Shown: positions 1 to 7,200, counted from the first letter of the stretch. The stretch: DNA of 8,213 bases from Spirochaetales bacterium UBA1265 (GCA_002308475.1 DBVL01000080.1:9510-17722); one strand, 5' to 3'. A program made the numbers and translations. The notes: generated by a model from the letters alone, not told the origin.

Positions 1-447
1 GACGCTTTCAGAAACCTTGGAATTATTGAGTCAAATGAGAATTTCTCAATTGTAAAAAGCGTCAGAGAGTCACTTGGATTGGATGTCTTCAGTATTAGGT
101 CAAATATTCTGGGAAATGTCATTGCCCAAGCATTGCCGGGGGATTCGTCAAGCAGAAAAACCCTTTCACTGGTATCCAGGTACCTTGACGGAACCTCTGT
201 TTATGTGGGCAAATACATAAATGATACATTCTTTGCCCGAATGACTGTCCTTCTGAAGTCAGAGGGCAAGAACCGTTCCACATCGGGTCACTTCCTTTCC
301 GAAGACCTGAATCTGGATATGGAATTCAGTTTTGATTGGGAAAATCCGGTTGGAAGCTTCAGTGTTTTTACCAGCCCTGAAGAATTGTCGGTTTTCAATA
401 TTTTGGATACGATAGGATTCAGCTTCACAAAAAGAATTACTTTTTGA
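1..447 (+). CDS. tamB: TamB-like protein, C-terminal 148 residues (5' end outside window)
   Basis: The frame is open from base 1 to the TGA at 445-447, so this is the 3' part of a longer gene; the ATG at 79 is an internal Met. The visible part looks like the C-terminal end of the TamB/DUF490 family. It is rich in alternating polar and hydrophobic beta-strand sequence, with the typical segment around SRYLDGTSVYVGKYINDTFF (from about residue 60) and a final strand ending in Phe, as in outer-membrane-associated proteins. TamB proteins are long periplasmic beta-taco proteins anchored in the inner membrane that act in outer-membrane assembly or lipid transport between membranes, usually with an Omp85 partner. 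That partner is here the next gene, bamA, whose ATG lies 23 nt downstream, which supports the call. The family assignment rests on the C-terminus and synteny only. The N-terminal anchor and most of the repeat region cannot be seen. Confidence 0.75.
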   Translation, partial: DAFRNLGIIESNENFSIVKSVRESLGLDVFSIRSNILGNVIAQALPGDSSSRKTLSLVSRYLDGTSVYVGKYINDTFFARMTVLLKSEGKNRSTSGHFLSEDLNLDMEFSFDWENPVGSFSVFTSPEELSVFNILDTIGFSFTKRITF

Positions 448-458
448 TTGAATCCAAT

Positions 459-470
459 AAGGAGTTCAGG
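459..470 (+). promoter_or_regulatory. Ribosome binding site deciding the bamA start
   Basis: AAGGAG at 459-464, six bases before the ATG at 471, lies 12 nt past the tamB-like stop. It fixes the bamA start at 471 rather than the upstream TTG at 444. Confidence 0.85.
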
Positions 471-3002
471 ATGAAAAAGAAGTTTATTTTATTCATTCTT
501 GTCTTGGTTCTTGCGGCAGGAGTACTTTTTGCTGCGGATGAAAGCCTAAACGGGCTGCCTATTAAAGGCTTTACAGTAACAAGAACCAAGAATATTTCAC
601 TTTCAGATGTGAACGATGTCTTATACCTCTATAGAGAACAAGCCTTTTCAGAAGAGCTTCTGAATGAGATTATTGCTGCAATAAATGAAATGGATGGCGT
701 GTCAAAGGTAACCAGTTCCACTTCTCTTCTTGAAGACGGAACAGGCGTCAAAGTTTCAATCACCCTGACAGAATACCCAAAGCTTGAGGCCATAGAATTC
801 AGCGGATACTCAAAGGTAAAGAAGTCTGATCTTGAAGGATGTATTGAATCCGTCAAGGTTGGACAGTTTATTAATCTTTCAGACAAAACTATTGTTGAGA
901 AAATCAAGCAGGAGATTGTGAATCTTTACTACAATAAGGGTTTTGATACTGTTCCTGTAGATATTAATATTGTAGAGAACCTTGAGAAAGGAACTGTCTC
1001 CTATGAAATAACAGTTCAGGAAGGCGATCAGTCAAGGATAGTTGAAATTGCATTTGAAGGAAATGACAATGTCTCTTCCGCAGTTCTTATGAAGCAGATC
1101 AAGAGCCGTAAGAAGGGCCTTTTCTCAACAGGCTATCTGAATGCAAATACGATTGCTTCAGACTATCAGGCTCTTGTAAATTATTATTTAACAATAGGTT
1201 ATGTGGATGTTGAAGTAGCCGAACCTCTGATTGAGGATGTTGGGACAGAAGAGTCCAGATACAGAGATGTCAAGCTTACATTTGTGATTACAGAAGGAGA
1301 TAAGTGGCAGTACGGCGGAATGACATTTACCGGGAACTCTGTCTTCTCAAACGAGGAAATCTCCGCTCTTCTTACAGTAAAAACAGGCAGTGTACTGAAC
1401 CTTGAGGTCGTTCAGAACCAGATAGCTGCAATAGCAGAAAAATACTATGACAATGGTTATATTAGAAGTGGAATAGATACTCAGGAGTTCAGGGATGAGG
1501 AGAACCACGTTGTTTCCTATGCCTTGAAGATTACTGAAGGTAACCAGTGTTTCATTGAGAAGATAAACATTGAGGGACTGAAGAAGACCAAGGAATATGT
1601 AATGAGAAGAGAGCTTCAGATGAAAGAAGGAGATATCTTCTCAAGAGCAAATCTGATTACAAGTGCTCAGAACCTCTATAATACTGGTCTTCTCAAGGAT
1701 CTTGATTACAACCTCACGGTTGGTTCTACTGAGAATTCCGTAATCCTTACATTCATTCTTACTGAAGGCAGCCATATAGATCTTCAGTTCGGTGCTACTT
1801 TCGGAGCATCTGTTTCCGGCTTCCCAATCTCAGGTTTCCTCCAGTGGTCAGAGAAGAACTTTGGCGGAAGAGCTCAGACTGTGAATGTAAGCACAACAAT
1901 TTCTCCGACAAACCAAAGGGTTTCACTTTCTTTCGGAGACAACTGGGTAAAAGACCTCAGATGGGCAAATACTATAAGCCTCAGTTTCTCAAGAGTTCTT
2001 TATTCAAATGAACTTCAGCTCGGAATAGGTTCTGACTTCTACAATGGTAGAGACCTTACAAATTCCTATCCGCTGGGCTATAGCAGTGCTGAAGCCTGGA
2101 GACAGTCAAACTATAAGTATCCATCCGCATCCAACCTGATGGACTACACCCTCTATACTATTTCTCTTGCATACAACACAGGCTACACCTTTATCTACAA
2201 CAGTGGACGTCTGTCTTTAAATGGTGGCACCTCCATCTCCCTCAACCACGCAGACTATTCTGATTATTTCACTCCTTATGAGAAGCTTATCTACAAGTAT
2301 GGCAGCTCCAGTGGTGGTCTGTTCAATTCCGGTTGGCAGTTCTCCAACACCTTATCCGTTGGTGCTACTTGGGACGGAAGAGACTATATTACAAATACCA
2401 CTAAGGGTTATGTAGTAAGTGCAAACGCAACATACGCAGGAGGATTCCTGGGCGGTCTGTCAAATTACATAAAACTGTCCACAAGCGCAGCAGGATATCT
2501 TAAGCTTCTTGAGGTTGGAAGCGAGGAGAACAAAAAGAATATAATGCTCAGTGCTTCCACATCAGTCAGTTTTATGCTTCCTCAGTACTACAACAATCCT
2601 GAGGATGGAGGAATTGGCTGGCATGACCCGAAGCTTGGTGCTACCAAATATGAGATGCTGTATATAGACGGTATGACAACTGCAAGAGGTTTCTCTGTCC
2701 AGACAGATAAGTACTTCATGTGGGACAACATGCTTGAGGTAAGTTACCCACTTGCTGTAAATATTGTGAATGCAGAACTATTCACAAGTGCAACAGGTGT
2801 TACCAACACTAAGGGTTTCAAGGATGGAATAGACTGGTATCTTGCTGCTGGAGCAGGACTTAAGCTTAAAGTCTCCGGTTTCCCTCTTGGTTTGTATCTC
2901 GTAAAGAACTTTACTGTATTCGATGGTAAATTCGAGAGCGTTCAAGGGGCTTTGCCTGGAGGTACAAGTATTGTGCTTGCTATAAGCACCTCTTTAATCT
3001 GA
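471..3002 (+). CDS. bamA: BamA / Omp85 outer-membrane protein assembly factor
   Basis: An 843-residue Omp85 protein that inserts beta-barrel proteins into the outer membrane. Residues 1-19 or so form a Sec signal (MKKK, then a hydrophobic core ending LFAA). Five POTRA domains follow at roughly 28-103, 104-187, 188-278, 279-359 and 360-435. POTRA2 to POTRA5 end in the recurring motifs QEGDQ, TEGDK, TEGNQ and TEGSH. From about 437 to the end is the 16-strand barrel, with the W-D-x-R-D motif at 634-638 and the loop-6 signature ARGF at 738-741 (family consensus V/I-R-G-F/Y). Length fits the family. The ATG at 471 is chosen because AAGGAG lies 6 nt upstream and a clean signal peptide follows; an in-frame TTG at 444 has neither. 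The gene follows the tamB-like gene and shares its last base with mutS. The last residue is Ile rather than the usual Phe/Trp; this is an oddity, not evidence of truncation. Confidence 0.96.
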   Translation: MKKKFILFILVLVLAAGVLFAADESLNGLPIKGFTVTRTKNISLSDVNDVLYLYREQAFSEELLNEIIAAINEMDGVSKVTSSTSLLEDGTGVKVSITLTEYPKLEAIEFSGYSKVKKSDLEGCIESVKVGQFINLSDKTIVEKIKQEIVNLYYNKGFDTVPVDINIVENLEKGTVSYEITVQEGDQSRIVEIAFEGNDNVSSAVLMKQIKSRKKGLFSTGYLNANTIASDYQALVNYYLTIGYVDVEVAEPLIEDVGTEESRYRDVKLTFVITEGDKWQYGGMTFTGNSVFSNEEISALLTVKTGSVLNLEVVQNQIAAIAEKYYDNGYIRSGIDTQEFRDEENHVVSYALKITEGNQCFIEKINIEGLKKTKEYVMRRELQMKEGDIFSRANLITSAQNLYNTGLLKDLDYNLTVGSTENSVILTFILTEGSHIDLQFGATFGASVSGFPISGFLQWSEKNFGGRAQTVNVSTTISPTNQRVSLSFGDNWVKDLRWANTISLSFSRVLYSNELQLGIGSDFYNGRDLTNSYPLGYSSAEAWRQSNYKYPSASNLMDYTLYTISLAYNTGYTFIYNSGRLSLNGGTSISLNHADYSDYFTPYEKLIYKYGSSSGGLFNSGWQFSNTLSVGATWDGRDYITNTTKGYVVSANATYAGGFLGGLSNYIKLSTSAAGYLKLLEVGSEENKKNIMLSASTSVSFMLPQYYNNPEDGGIGWHDPKLGATKYEMLYIDGMTTARGFSVQTDKYFMWDNMLEVSYPLAVNIVNAELFTSATGVTNTKGFKDGIDWYLAAGAGLKLKVSGFPLGLYLVKNFTVFDGKFESVQGALPGGTSIVLAISTSLI

Positions 3003-5578
3003 TGGCCGACACACCTTTGATGAAACAATACAGACAGATCAAGCAGGAATACCCTGACAAGATTCTGTTCTTCAGACTCGGAGACTTCTATGAGATGTTT
3101 GATGAAGACGCGGTAGAAGTCTCCGCTCTGCTTAATCTTACTCTCACACATAAGGGAGACTCTCCCATGTGCGGCATTCCATATCATGCAGTCAGAAACT
3201 ATCTGAAACGCCTTCTGGATGCCGGCAAGAAAATAGCTATATGTGAGCAGATGAGTTTAAGTGACTCCCCAAAGGCTTTGGCTAGACGTGAAGTTGTAAG
3301 GATTGTTACCCCTGCAACAGTTGTTGAGGAGGATTTCCTTGCAGAAACTGATTCAAGCTATATTCTAAGTGTTTTCCAAGGCTATTGTGCTTTCTGCGAG
3401 GTCTCCACCGGAGAATTCAGACTCCGCATTCTTGGCTCTGAAAACAGGATTGCTTCCTTAAGAGCCATAATAGAACAGATCAGACCCAAGGAGATGCTTG
3501 TCTGTGAGGATGAGTACTTTCTGGACACGGATTTCAAGGAAGCCGTGGATCTTTCTCCTGCCATGATCACTAAGCTTGCCCCGTGGTATTTCTCATTAAA
3601 AACAGGTTATAAGATTCTATGTGAACAGGTTGGAGTTGCCTCTCTTGCTTCTTTCGGATTGAATGAGAAAGACAAGGTTATAGGTCCTGCTGGAGCTTTA
3701 ATCAGATATATTAGAGAAACATCAAAGAGTTCAGTCAACCAGATTTCTGACTACAAACTTGATATAGAGAGTTCTTATGTTTCAATAGATGAGTCTTCAA
3801 GAAAGAATCTTGAGCTTTTCAGAAACCTCTATGACGGAACTGTTTCAAATACGCTTTTTGAAACCATCAACCGCTGTAAGACCAACTCTGGCACAAGGTT
3901 GCTTAAAAGCTTTCTGAATTTTCCGCTTCATGACAAGGCACTGATAGAAGCCAGACAGAAGTGGGTAAAATATTTTCATGAAAACAACAGCGAACTTGAG
4001 AGAGTAAGATCCTGTATCTCTGGCTCAAGGGATCTTAACCGTCTTATGACCAGAATTATCCTCAAGCGTGCAGTTCCAAGAGACCTGACGGGAATAAAAC
4101 AGTCCATAGGGACATTTTTCTCGATTATCTCAGAGGATCCTTCCAGGTTCTCAGAGCTTTTTGATAGTTCCCTCAGGGATAATTCAAATCTTGAAAAAGC
4201 CTTTTCTTTAATGCAGGAGATAGATAGAGCTGTCAATGAGGATTTTCTGGGACAGTTCAATGCTGGAGAAGTAATCAAAGATGGCTATGACACTCTCTTG
4301 GATGAGAAGAGAAAACTCATGGAGAGCGGAAATTCAGTTCTTTCAGAGTATCTGGATAAAGAAAAGGAAAAAAGTGGTCTTACAATCCTCAAGCTAGGAT
4401 ACAACAGGGTGTATGGATACTATCTGGAGATACCTAAAGGACAGGTGAGTAAGGCACCTCAATACTTTATACGTATACAGACTCTTGTAAATGGAGAAAG
4501 ATACACAACGGAAGAGCTTAAAGGTTATGAGAGACAGATTTCTGAGGCTTCCTCTCAAGCAGAGGAGAGAGAAAGGGAACTGTATAATAATCTTATAGCT
4601 GAGGCTGCTTCCATCTCATCTACTTTGAATGATATGGGGTCATTTATGAGTCTTCTGGATGTGTACCAGGGACTTGCAACTCTTGCCATAGATTCTGATT
4701 ATGTCTGTCCTGAAATTACGGATGAAGATGTTCTGGTCATACAAGGCGGAAGGCATCCTGTTGTGGAAAAGCACTTGGGACCTGGAAAGTTTGTATCTAA
4801 TGACCTTGATATGTCTGTGCGATTCTGCCTTATTACAGGACCCAACATGGCAGGTAAATCAACGTATCTGAGGCAGAATGCTTTAATCATTCTTCTTGCA
4901 CATATAGGAAGTTTTGTACCTGCCAGAAGTGCAAGGATAGGTCTTACAGATAGAATCTTCTGCCGTGTGGGCGCCATGGATAACCTGGCCCGAGGAGAAT
5001 CCACCTTCCTGGTGGATATGCAGGAGACTTCCTACATACTGCGCAACTGTACTGACAGAAGCTTTGTGATAGTAGATGAGGTAGGGCGCGGAACAAGCAC
5101 ACAAGACGGCATGTCCTTGGCTTATGCCATAATGAAAAACCTTATTTCAAAACGGGCAAAGACTCTGTTTGCAACCCATTATCATGAACTGACCATGATG
5201 GATATGTCAGGAATCAGACTTCTGACTCCTGCCGTAGATAATTCAGGAAAAAACGTTGTTTTTCTAAGGAAGATGATAGAAGGGGCCGCCTCTTCAAGTT
5301 ATGGAATTCATGTGGCTCGTCTTGCCGGTGTACCGTACCAGGTGATAAGGGAGGCTCAGAGTTTTCAGAACAGGCATTTTGCTGACTATGGTATTAACGG
5401 AAAACAGGGAAATCTGTTTTCATCTCAGGATGATGATTTGAATACATCTGAAGAATCAGAGTATCTTACTCCAAAAGCTGCGGACATAATAAAAGAGCTG
5501 CAGGAGTGTAACCCTGAAGAGTTAACACCTATGCAAGCTCTTATTCTGCTTTCCAAGTTAAAGGAAGAAGCTCAATAA
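3002..5578 (+). CDS. mutS: DNA mismatch repair protein MutS
   Basis: An 858-residue MutS, full length for the family. It binds mispaired or looped DNA as a dimer and recruits MutL. The mismatch-reading F-x-E motif is intact in GDFYEMF (Phe29, Glu31). The connector, core/lever and clamp domains lie between about residues 115 and 560. The ATPase domain has Walker A GPNMAGKST at 613-621, the ARGESTF motif at 663-669, Walker B VIVDEVGRGTST at 689-700 and the switch THYHEL at 725-730. After the ATPase, QGNLF at 802-806 fits the beta-clamp-binding consensus QxxLF. The tail LTPMQALILLSKLKEEA is the usual C-terminal helix-turn-helix dimerisation region. Its ATG overlaps the bamA TGA by one base and no Shine-Dalgarno is visible, so translation is probably coupled to bamA. 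The 3' end overlaps the convergent permease gene by 7 bp. Confidence 0.98.
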   Translation: MADTPLMKQYRQIKQEYPDKILFFRLGDFYEMFDEDAVEVSALLNLTLTHKGDSPMCGIPYHAVRNYLKRLLDAGKKIAICEQMSLSDSPKALARREVVRIVTPATVVEEDFLAETDSSYILSVFQGYCAFCEVSTGEFRLRILGSENRIASLRAIIEQIRPKEMLVCEDEYFLDTDFKEAVDLSPAMITKLAPWYFSLKTGYKILCEQVGVASLASFGLNEKDKVIGPAGALIRYIRETSKSSVNQISDYKLDIESSYVSIDESSRKNLELFRNLYDGTVSNTLFETINRCKTNSGTRLLKSFLNFPLHDKALIEARQKWVKYFHENNSELERVRSCISGSRDLNRLMTRIILKRAVPRDLTGIKQSIGTFFSIISEDPSRFSELFDSSLRDNSNLEKAFSLMQEIDRAVNEDFLGQFNAGEVIKDGYDTLLDEKRKLMESGNSVLSEYLDKEKEKSGLTILKLGYNRVYGYYLEIPKGQVSKAPQYFIRIQTLVNGERYTTEELKGYERQISEASSQAEERERELYNNLIAEAASISSTLNDMGSFMSLLDVYQGLATLAIDSDYVCPEITDEDVLVIQGGRHPVVEKHLGPGKFVSNDLDMSVRFCLITGPNMAGKSTYLRQNALIILLAHIGSFVPARSARIGLTDRIFCRVGAMDNLARGESTFLVDMQETSYILRNCTDRSFVIVDEVGRGTSTQDGMSLAYAIMKNLISKRAKTLFATHYHELTMMDMSGIRLLTPAVDNSGKNVVFLRKMIEGAASSSYGIHVARLAGVPYQVIREAQSFQNRHFADYGINGKQGNLFSSQDDDLNTSEESEYLTPKAADIIKELQECNPEELTPMQALILLSKLKEEAQ

Positions 5579-6204
5579 TAGGACATTTTCTTCTCGCCGT
5601 ATTCAAACAGTTTTGACACAATCCCGTTCATGATGAAGTAGAAAACTCCTGCTATGAAGATGGGGACTGTTGAGAACTGCCTTGAAGCAGCATTCTGTGC
5701 TGTTCTGAACAGTTCCATTACTCCTATGGTCTGTGCCAGCGCAGTATCCTTTACAAGTGTAATGACCTCATTCCCCAGAGAAGGGAAAACCATTCTGAAA
5801 ACCTGCGGAAGCTTTATGTAAAAGTATTCAGTTCCGGGTTTCAGGCCAAGAGTCATGCAGGCTTCATGCTGTTCAATAGGAAGGCTCTGAAGTCCACTTC
5901 AGAATATCTCAGCAAAATAGGCTGCATAGTTGAGGACAAAGGCTGTTATACAGGCTGTGAATCTGCTGAAGGATGCGCCGAAAACATAGTACGGAGCAAA
6001 GTAAACAAACAGTAACTGAAGAATAAGAGGAGTTCCTCTCATTATCATTATGTATATGTTTACGAGGCCTGATACCAGTTTGTTCTTAGACATCCTTAAA
6101 CTGCAGACAAGCAGTGAAAGGGGAAGAGAAAGAAGCAGTGTATATACGAATACCTTTAGTGATACCAGGCTTGCACTCAGCAGCTGTCCGAGAAACTGAA
6201 CCAT
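5572..6204 (-). pseudogene. Polar amino-acid ABC transporter permease (HisM/GlnP type) interrupted by an in-frame TGA
   Basis: The reading frame encodes about 210 residues, normal for the HisM/GlnP/ArtQ family of inner-membrane permeases. Membrane segments are recognisable near the N-terminus (VFVYTLLLSLPLSLLV), around MRGTPLILQLLFVYFAPYYV, in TACITAFVLNYAAYFAEIF and near the C-terminus (VPIFIAGVFYFIMNGI). The EAA loop that docks the ATPase is present (EACMTLGLKPGTEYFYIKLP). Codon 102, at 5901-5899, is TGA where the family has the Arg of E-x-x-R-G-G; the next residue is Ser where Gly is expected. The same frame continues without further damage to the stop at 5574-5572. The ATG at 6204 is preferred because GGAAAG lies 4 nt upstream, at the end of the binding-protein gene; a TTG at 6216 is the alternative. 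A recent nonsense mutation is the simplest reading. Stop readthrough or a base-call error is possible. No ATPase gene follows. Confidence 0.85.
5886..5903. repeat. Perfect 8-2-8 inverted repeat containing the permease stop codon
   Basis: The - strand reads TCTGAAGT GG ACTTCAGA, two 8-base arms in perfect complement around a 2-base centre. The premature TGA of the permease (5901-5899) lies inside the first arm. The second arm encodes the expected residues of the motif (the end of Gly, then Leu and Gln). Confidence 0.9.
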
Positions 6205-6205
6205 A

Positions 6206-7012
6206 TTACTTTCCAATAGTGGTGATATCTGCGCCGAACCACTTTGTTGCTATCTGAGCCATGGTTCCGTCTTTTGCCATATCTTTCATGATTGAAGTAA
6301 CCCTGTCAGCAAGATCCCTGTCAGCAGTTCTGAAACCAACTCCGTACTCTTCTGCGGCAAGTGATTCTGTAAGAATTCTGAAATCCTTGCCAGATTCCTT
6401 GATGGCAAAATTAGCAACCATAAGGTCCATGACAACTGCATTGCATCCGCCAATCTCAAGATCCATAAGTGCTGTAAGGTTGTCCTTGAATTCAAAAATT
6501 GATCCTATGATTGATTTGAATTCTGGAGTATCTTCAATGGCCTCTGCAGAGGAAGAACCAGCCTGAACACCTATCTTTGCACCTGCAAGGTCTGAAAGGC
6601 TCTTAACTGAAGATGAGGATTTGACAATTACAACCTGAGCATTGCTGACGTAAGGCTCTGTGAAGGCCATGGCCTGTTTTCTTTCCTCTGTGATTGTGAA
6701 ACCGTTCCAGATACAGTCAATCTGCTTGAGTGAGAGTTCCTGTTCCTTTGCATTCCAGTCTATGGGCTGACAAATGAGTTTTACACCCATTCTGTTGCAT
6801 ACTTCTTTTGCAACATCAATGTCAAAGCCAACAATTTCATTGTTCTCATCTCTGTAACCCATTGGAGGGAAGGAGTCATCAAGGCCAAGAATAAATGTAC
6901 CCTTGTTTTCAATATAGGCTACGCCTGTAAGGTTAGACTTCTCAGAAGATCCGCCGGCAAATACTGCAAAAGCAGCAAGAATAATCATAATAATAGTGAT
7001 AGTTTTTTTCAT
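6206..7012 (-). CDS. Polar amino-acid ABC transporter solute-binding protein
   Basis: A 268-residue periplasmic binding protein of the type II fold (SBP_bac_3, HisJ/GlnH/FliY-like). It captures an amino acid and delivers it to the membrane permease. Residues 1-19 form a signal peptide (MKKT, hydrophobic core, then AVFA before GGSSEK). There is no lipobox cysteine, so a soluble or otherwise anchored protein is predicted. Family motifs are FPPMGYRDENNEIVGFDIDV at 48-67, GFTITEERK at 104-112 and AFTEPYV at 116-122. By family rule Arg111 would hold the ligand carboxylate and Asp196 in NAVVMD the amino group. GVQAGSSSAEAI (148-159) is the phosphate-loop-like ligand contact. The start at 7012 has GGAG 10 nt upstream. 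The permease ATG begins 1 nt after the stop, so the two form an operon. The ligand cannot be read from the sequence; the leader ORF hints at histidine or cysteine. Confidence 0.93.
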   Translation of the reverse strand: MKKTITIIMIILAAFAVFAGGSSEKSNLTGVAYIENKGTFILGLDDSFPPMGYRDENNEIVGFDIDVAKEVCNRMGVKLICQPIDWNAKEQELSLKQIDCIWNGFTITEERKQAMAFTEPYVSNAQVVIVKSSSSVKSLSDLAGAKIGVQAGSSSAEAIEDTPEFKSIIGSIFEFKDNLTALMDLEIGGCNAVVMDLMVANFAIKESGKDFRILTESLAAEEYGVGFRTADRDLADRVTSIMKDMAKDGTMAQIATKWFGADITTIGK

Positions 7013-7021
7013 ATTTGTATT

Positions 7022-7098
7022 TCTCCATCTTATTTAATGTTTTTAGAATATAAGCAGGTTGAAAATGATAAGTGCGCCCTCAGCGGGCGTGATGGAGA
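7022..7098 (-). promoter_or_regulatory. Anti-Shine-Dalgarno / Shine-Dalgarno pair in the transporter leader
   Basis: TCTCCATC (7098-7091), within codons 16-19 of the leader ORF, is perfectly complementary to GATGGAGA (7029-7022), which contains the GGAG ribosome-binding site of the binding-protein gene. The 61-nt spacer holds a 5-bp GC hairpin (CGCCC 7089-7085 with GGGCG 7079-7075, loop GCTGA). Pairing would hide the ribosome-binding site. A ribosome halted on the leader His or Cys codons would expose it. The complementarity is seen; the regulation is inferred. Confidence 0.5.
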
Positions 7099-7145
7099 CA
7101 ATGAAGGACTGATATAACAAGATATGATTTATCAACGTTTCTCAT
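7080..7145 (-). CDS. Candidate 21-residue leader peptide with Cys/His-rich end
   Basis: A short ORF in the 5' leader of the binding-protein gene. It starts at ATG 7145, with a perfect AGGAGG (7157-7152) six bases upstream, and ends in TGA at 7082-7080. The peptide begins MRNVDKSYLV and ends LHCLHHAR: His at positions 15, 18 and 19 and Cys at 16. It has no signal-peptide or domain character and is probably made for its translation rather than its product. The stop falls in the loop of a GC hairpin (7089-7075). Codons 16-19 contain TCTCCATC, the exact complement of the Shine-Dalgarno region of the next gene. This is the architecture of an attenuator leader peptide. The alternative is a chance ORF; the Shine-Dalgarno match and the complementarity argue against that but do not prove translation. 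Confidence 0.5.
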   Translation of the reverse strand: MRNVDKSYLVISVLHCLHHAR

Positions 7146-7154
7146 GTCAGTCCT
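7105..7154 (-). repeat. 11-bp inverted repeat over the leader-ORF start
   Basis: On the - strand AGGACTGACAT (7154-7144) can pair with ATATCAGTCCT (7115-7105): 10 Watson-Crick pairs plus one G-U, enclosing 28 nt. The first arm covers the end of the AGGAGG and the first two bases of the leader ATG. The second arm is leader codons 11-14. It could form an alternative RNA structure controlling leader translation. Confidence 0.6.
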
Positions 7155-7170
7155 CCTGTAATTTTTACAC

Positions 7171-7200
7171 ATGGTAGCCTCAGAGACAAAATCAAGTCAA
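7171..7200 (-). promoter_or_regulatory. Probable sigma-70-type promoter of the transporter operon
   Basis: On the - strand TTGACT (7200-7195) and TACCAT (7176-7171) are separated by 18 bases, giving 5/6 and 4/6 matches to the -35 and -10 consensus. A/T-tract DNA lies just upstream (about 7200-7245), as in UP elements. Initiation near 7165 would leave under 10 nt before the leader-ORF Shine-Dalgarno. Confidence 0.5.

Noticed and set aside
444..470. TTG at 444 as the bamA start
   Set aside because: It has no Shine-Dalgarno and adds a charged stretch before the signal peptide. ATG 471 has AAGGAG six bases upstream.
3382..5104. Antisense ORFs of 60-100 codons within mutS
   Set aside because: They are shadows of the mutS coding frame, without ribosome-binding sites or protein-like features, lying over conserved MutS motifs.
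5572..5856. The C-terminal permease piece from ATG 5856 as a separate gene
   Set aside because: The ATG is Met in the middle of the EAA loop, has no ribosome-binding site, and the upstream frame up to the TGA still encodes conserved permease sequence.
5899..5901. The permease TGA as a selenocysteine codon, because a hairpin starts at it
   Set aside because: The family has Arg, not Cys, at this position and is not a selenoprotein family. The stem has a 2-base centre rather than the apical loop and spacing expected of a bacterial SECIS element.
5899..5901. TGA reassigned to a sense codon in this organism
   Set aside because: The tamB-like gene, bamA and comF all end properly at TGA; reading through them would add unrelated sequence.
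7075..7089. The GC hairpin at the end of the leader ORF as an intrinsic terminator
   Set aside because: The stem is only 5 bp and no T-tract follows on either strand. A role in spacing or translation is more likely.
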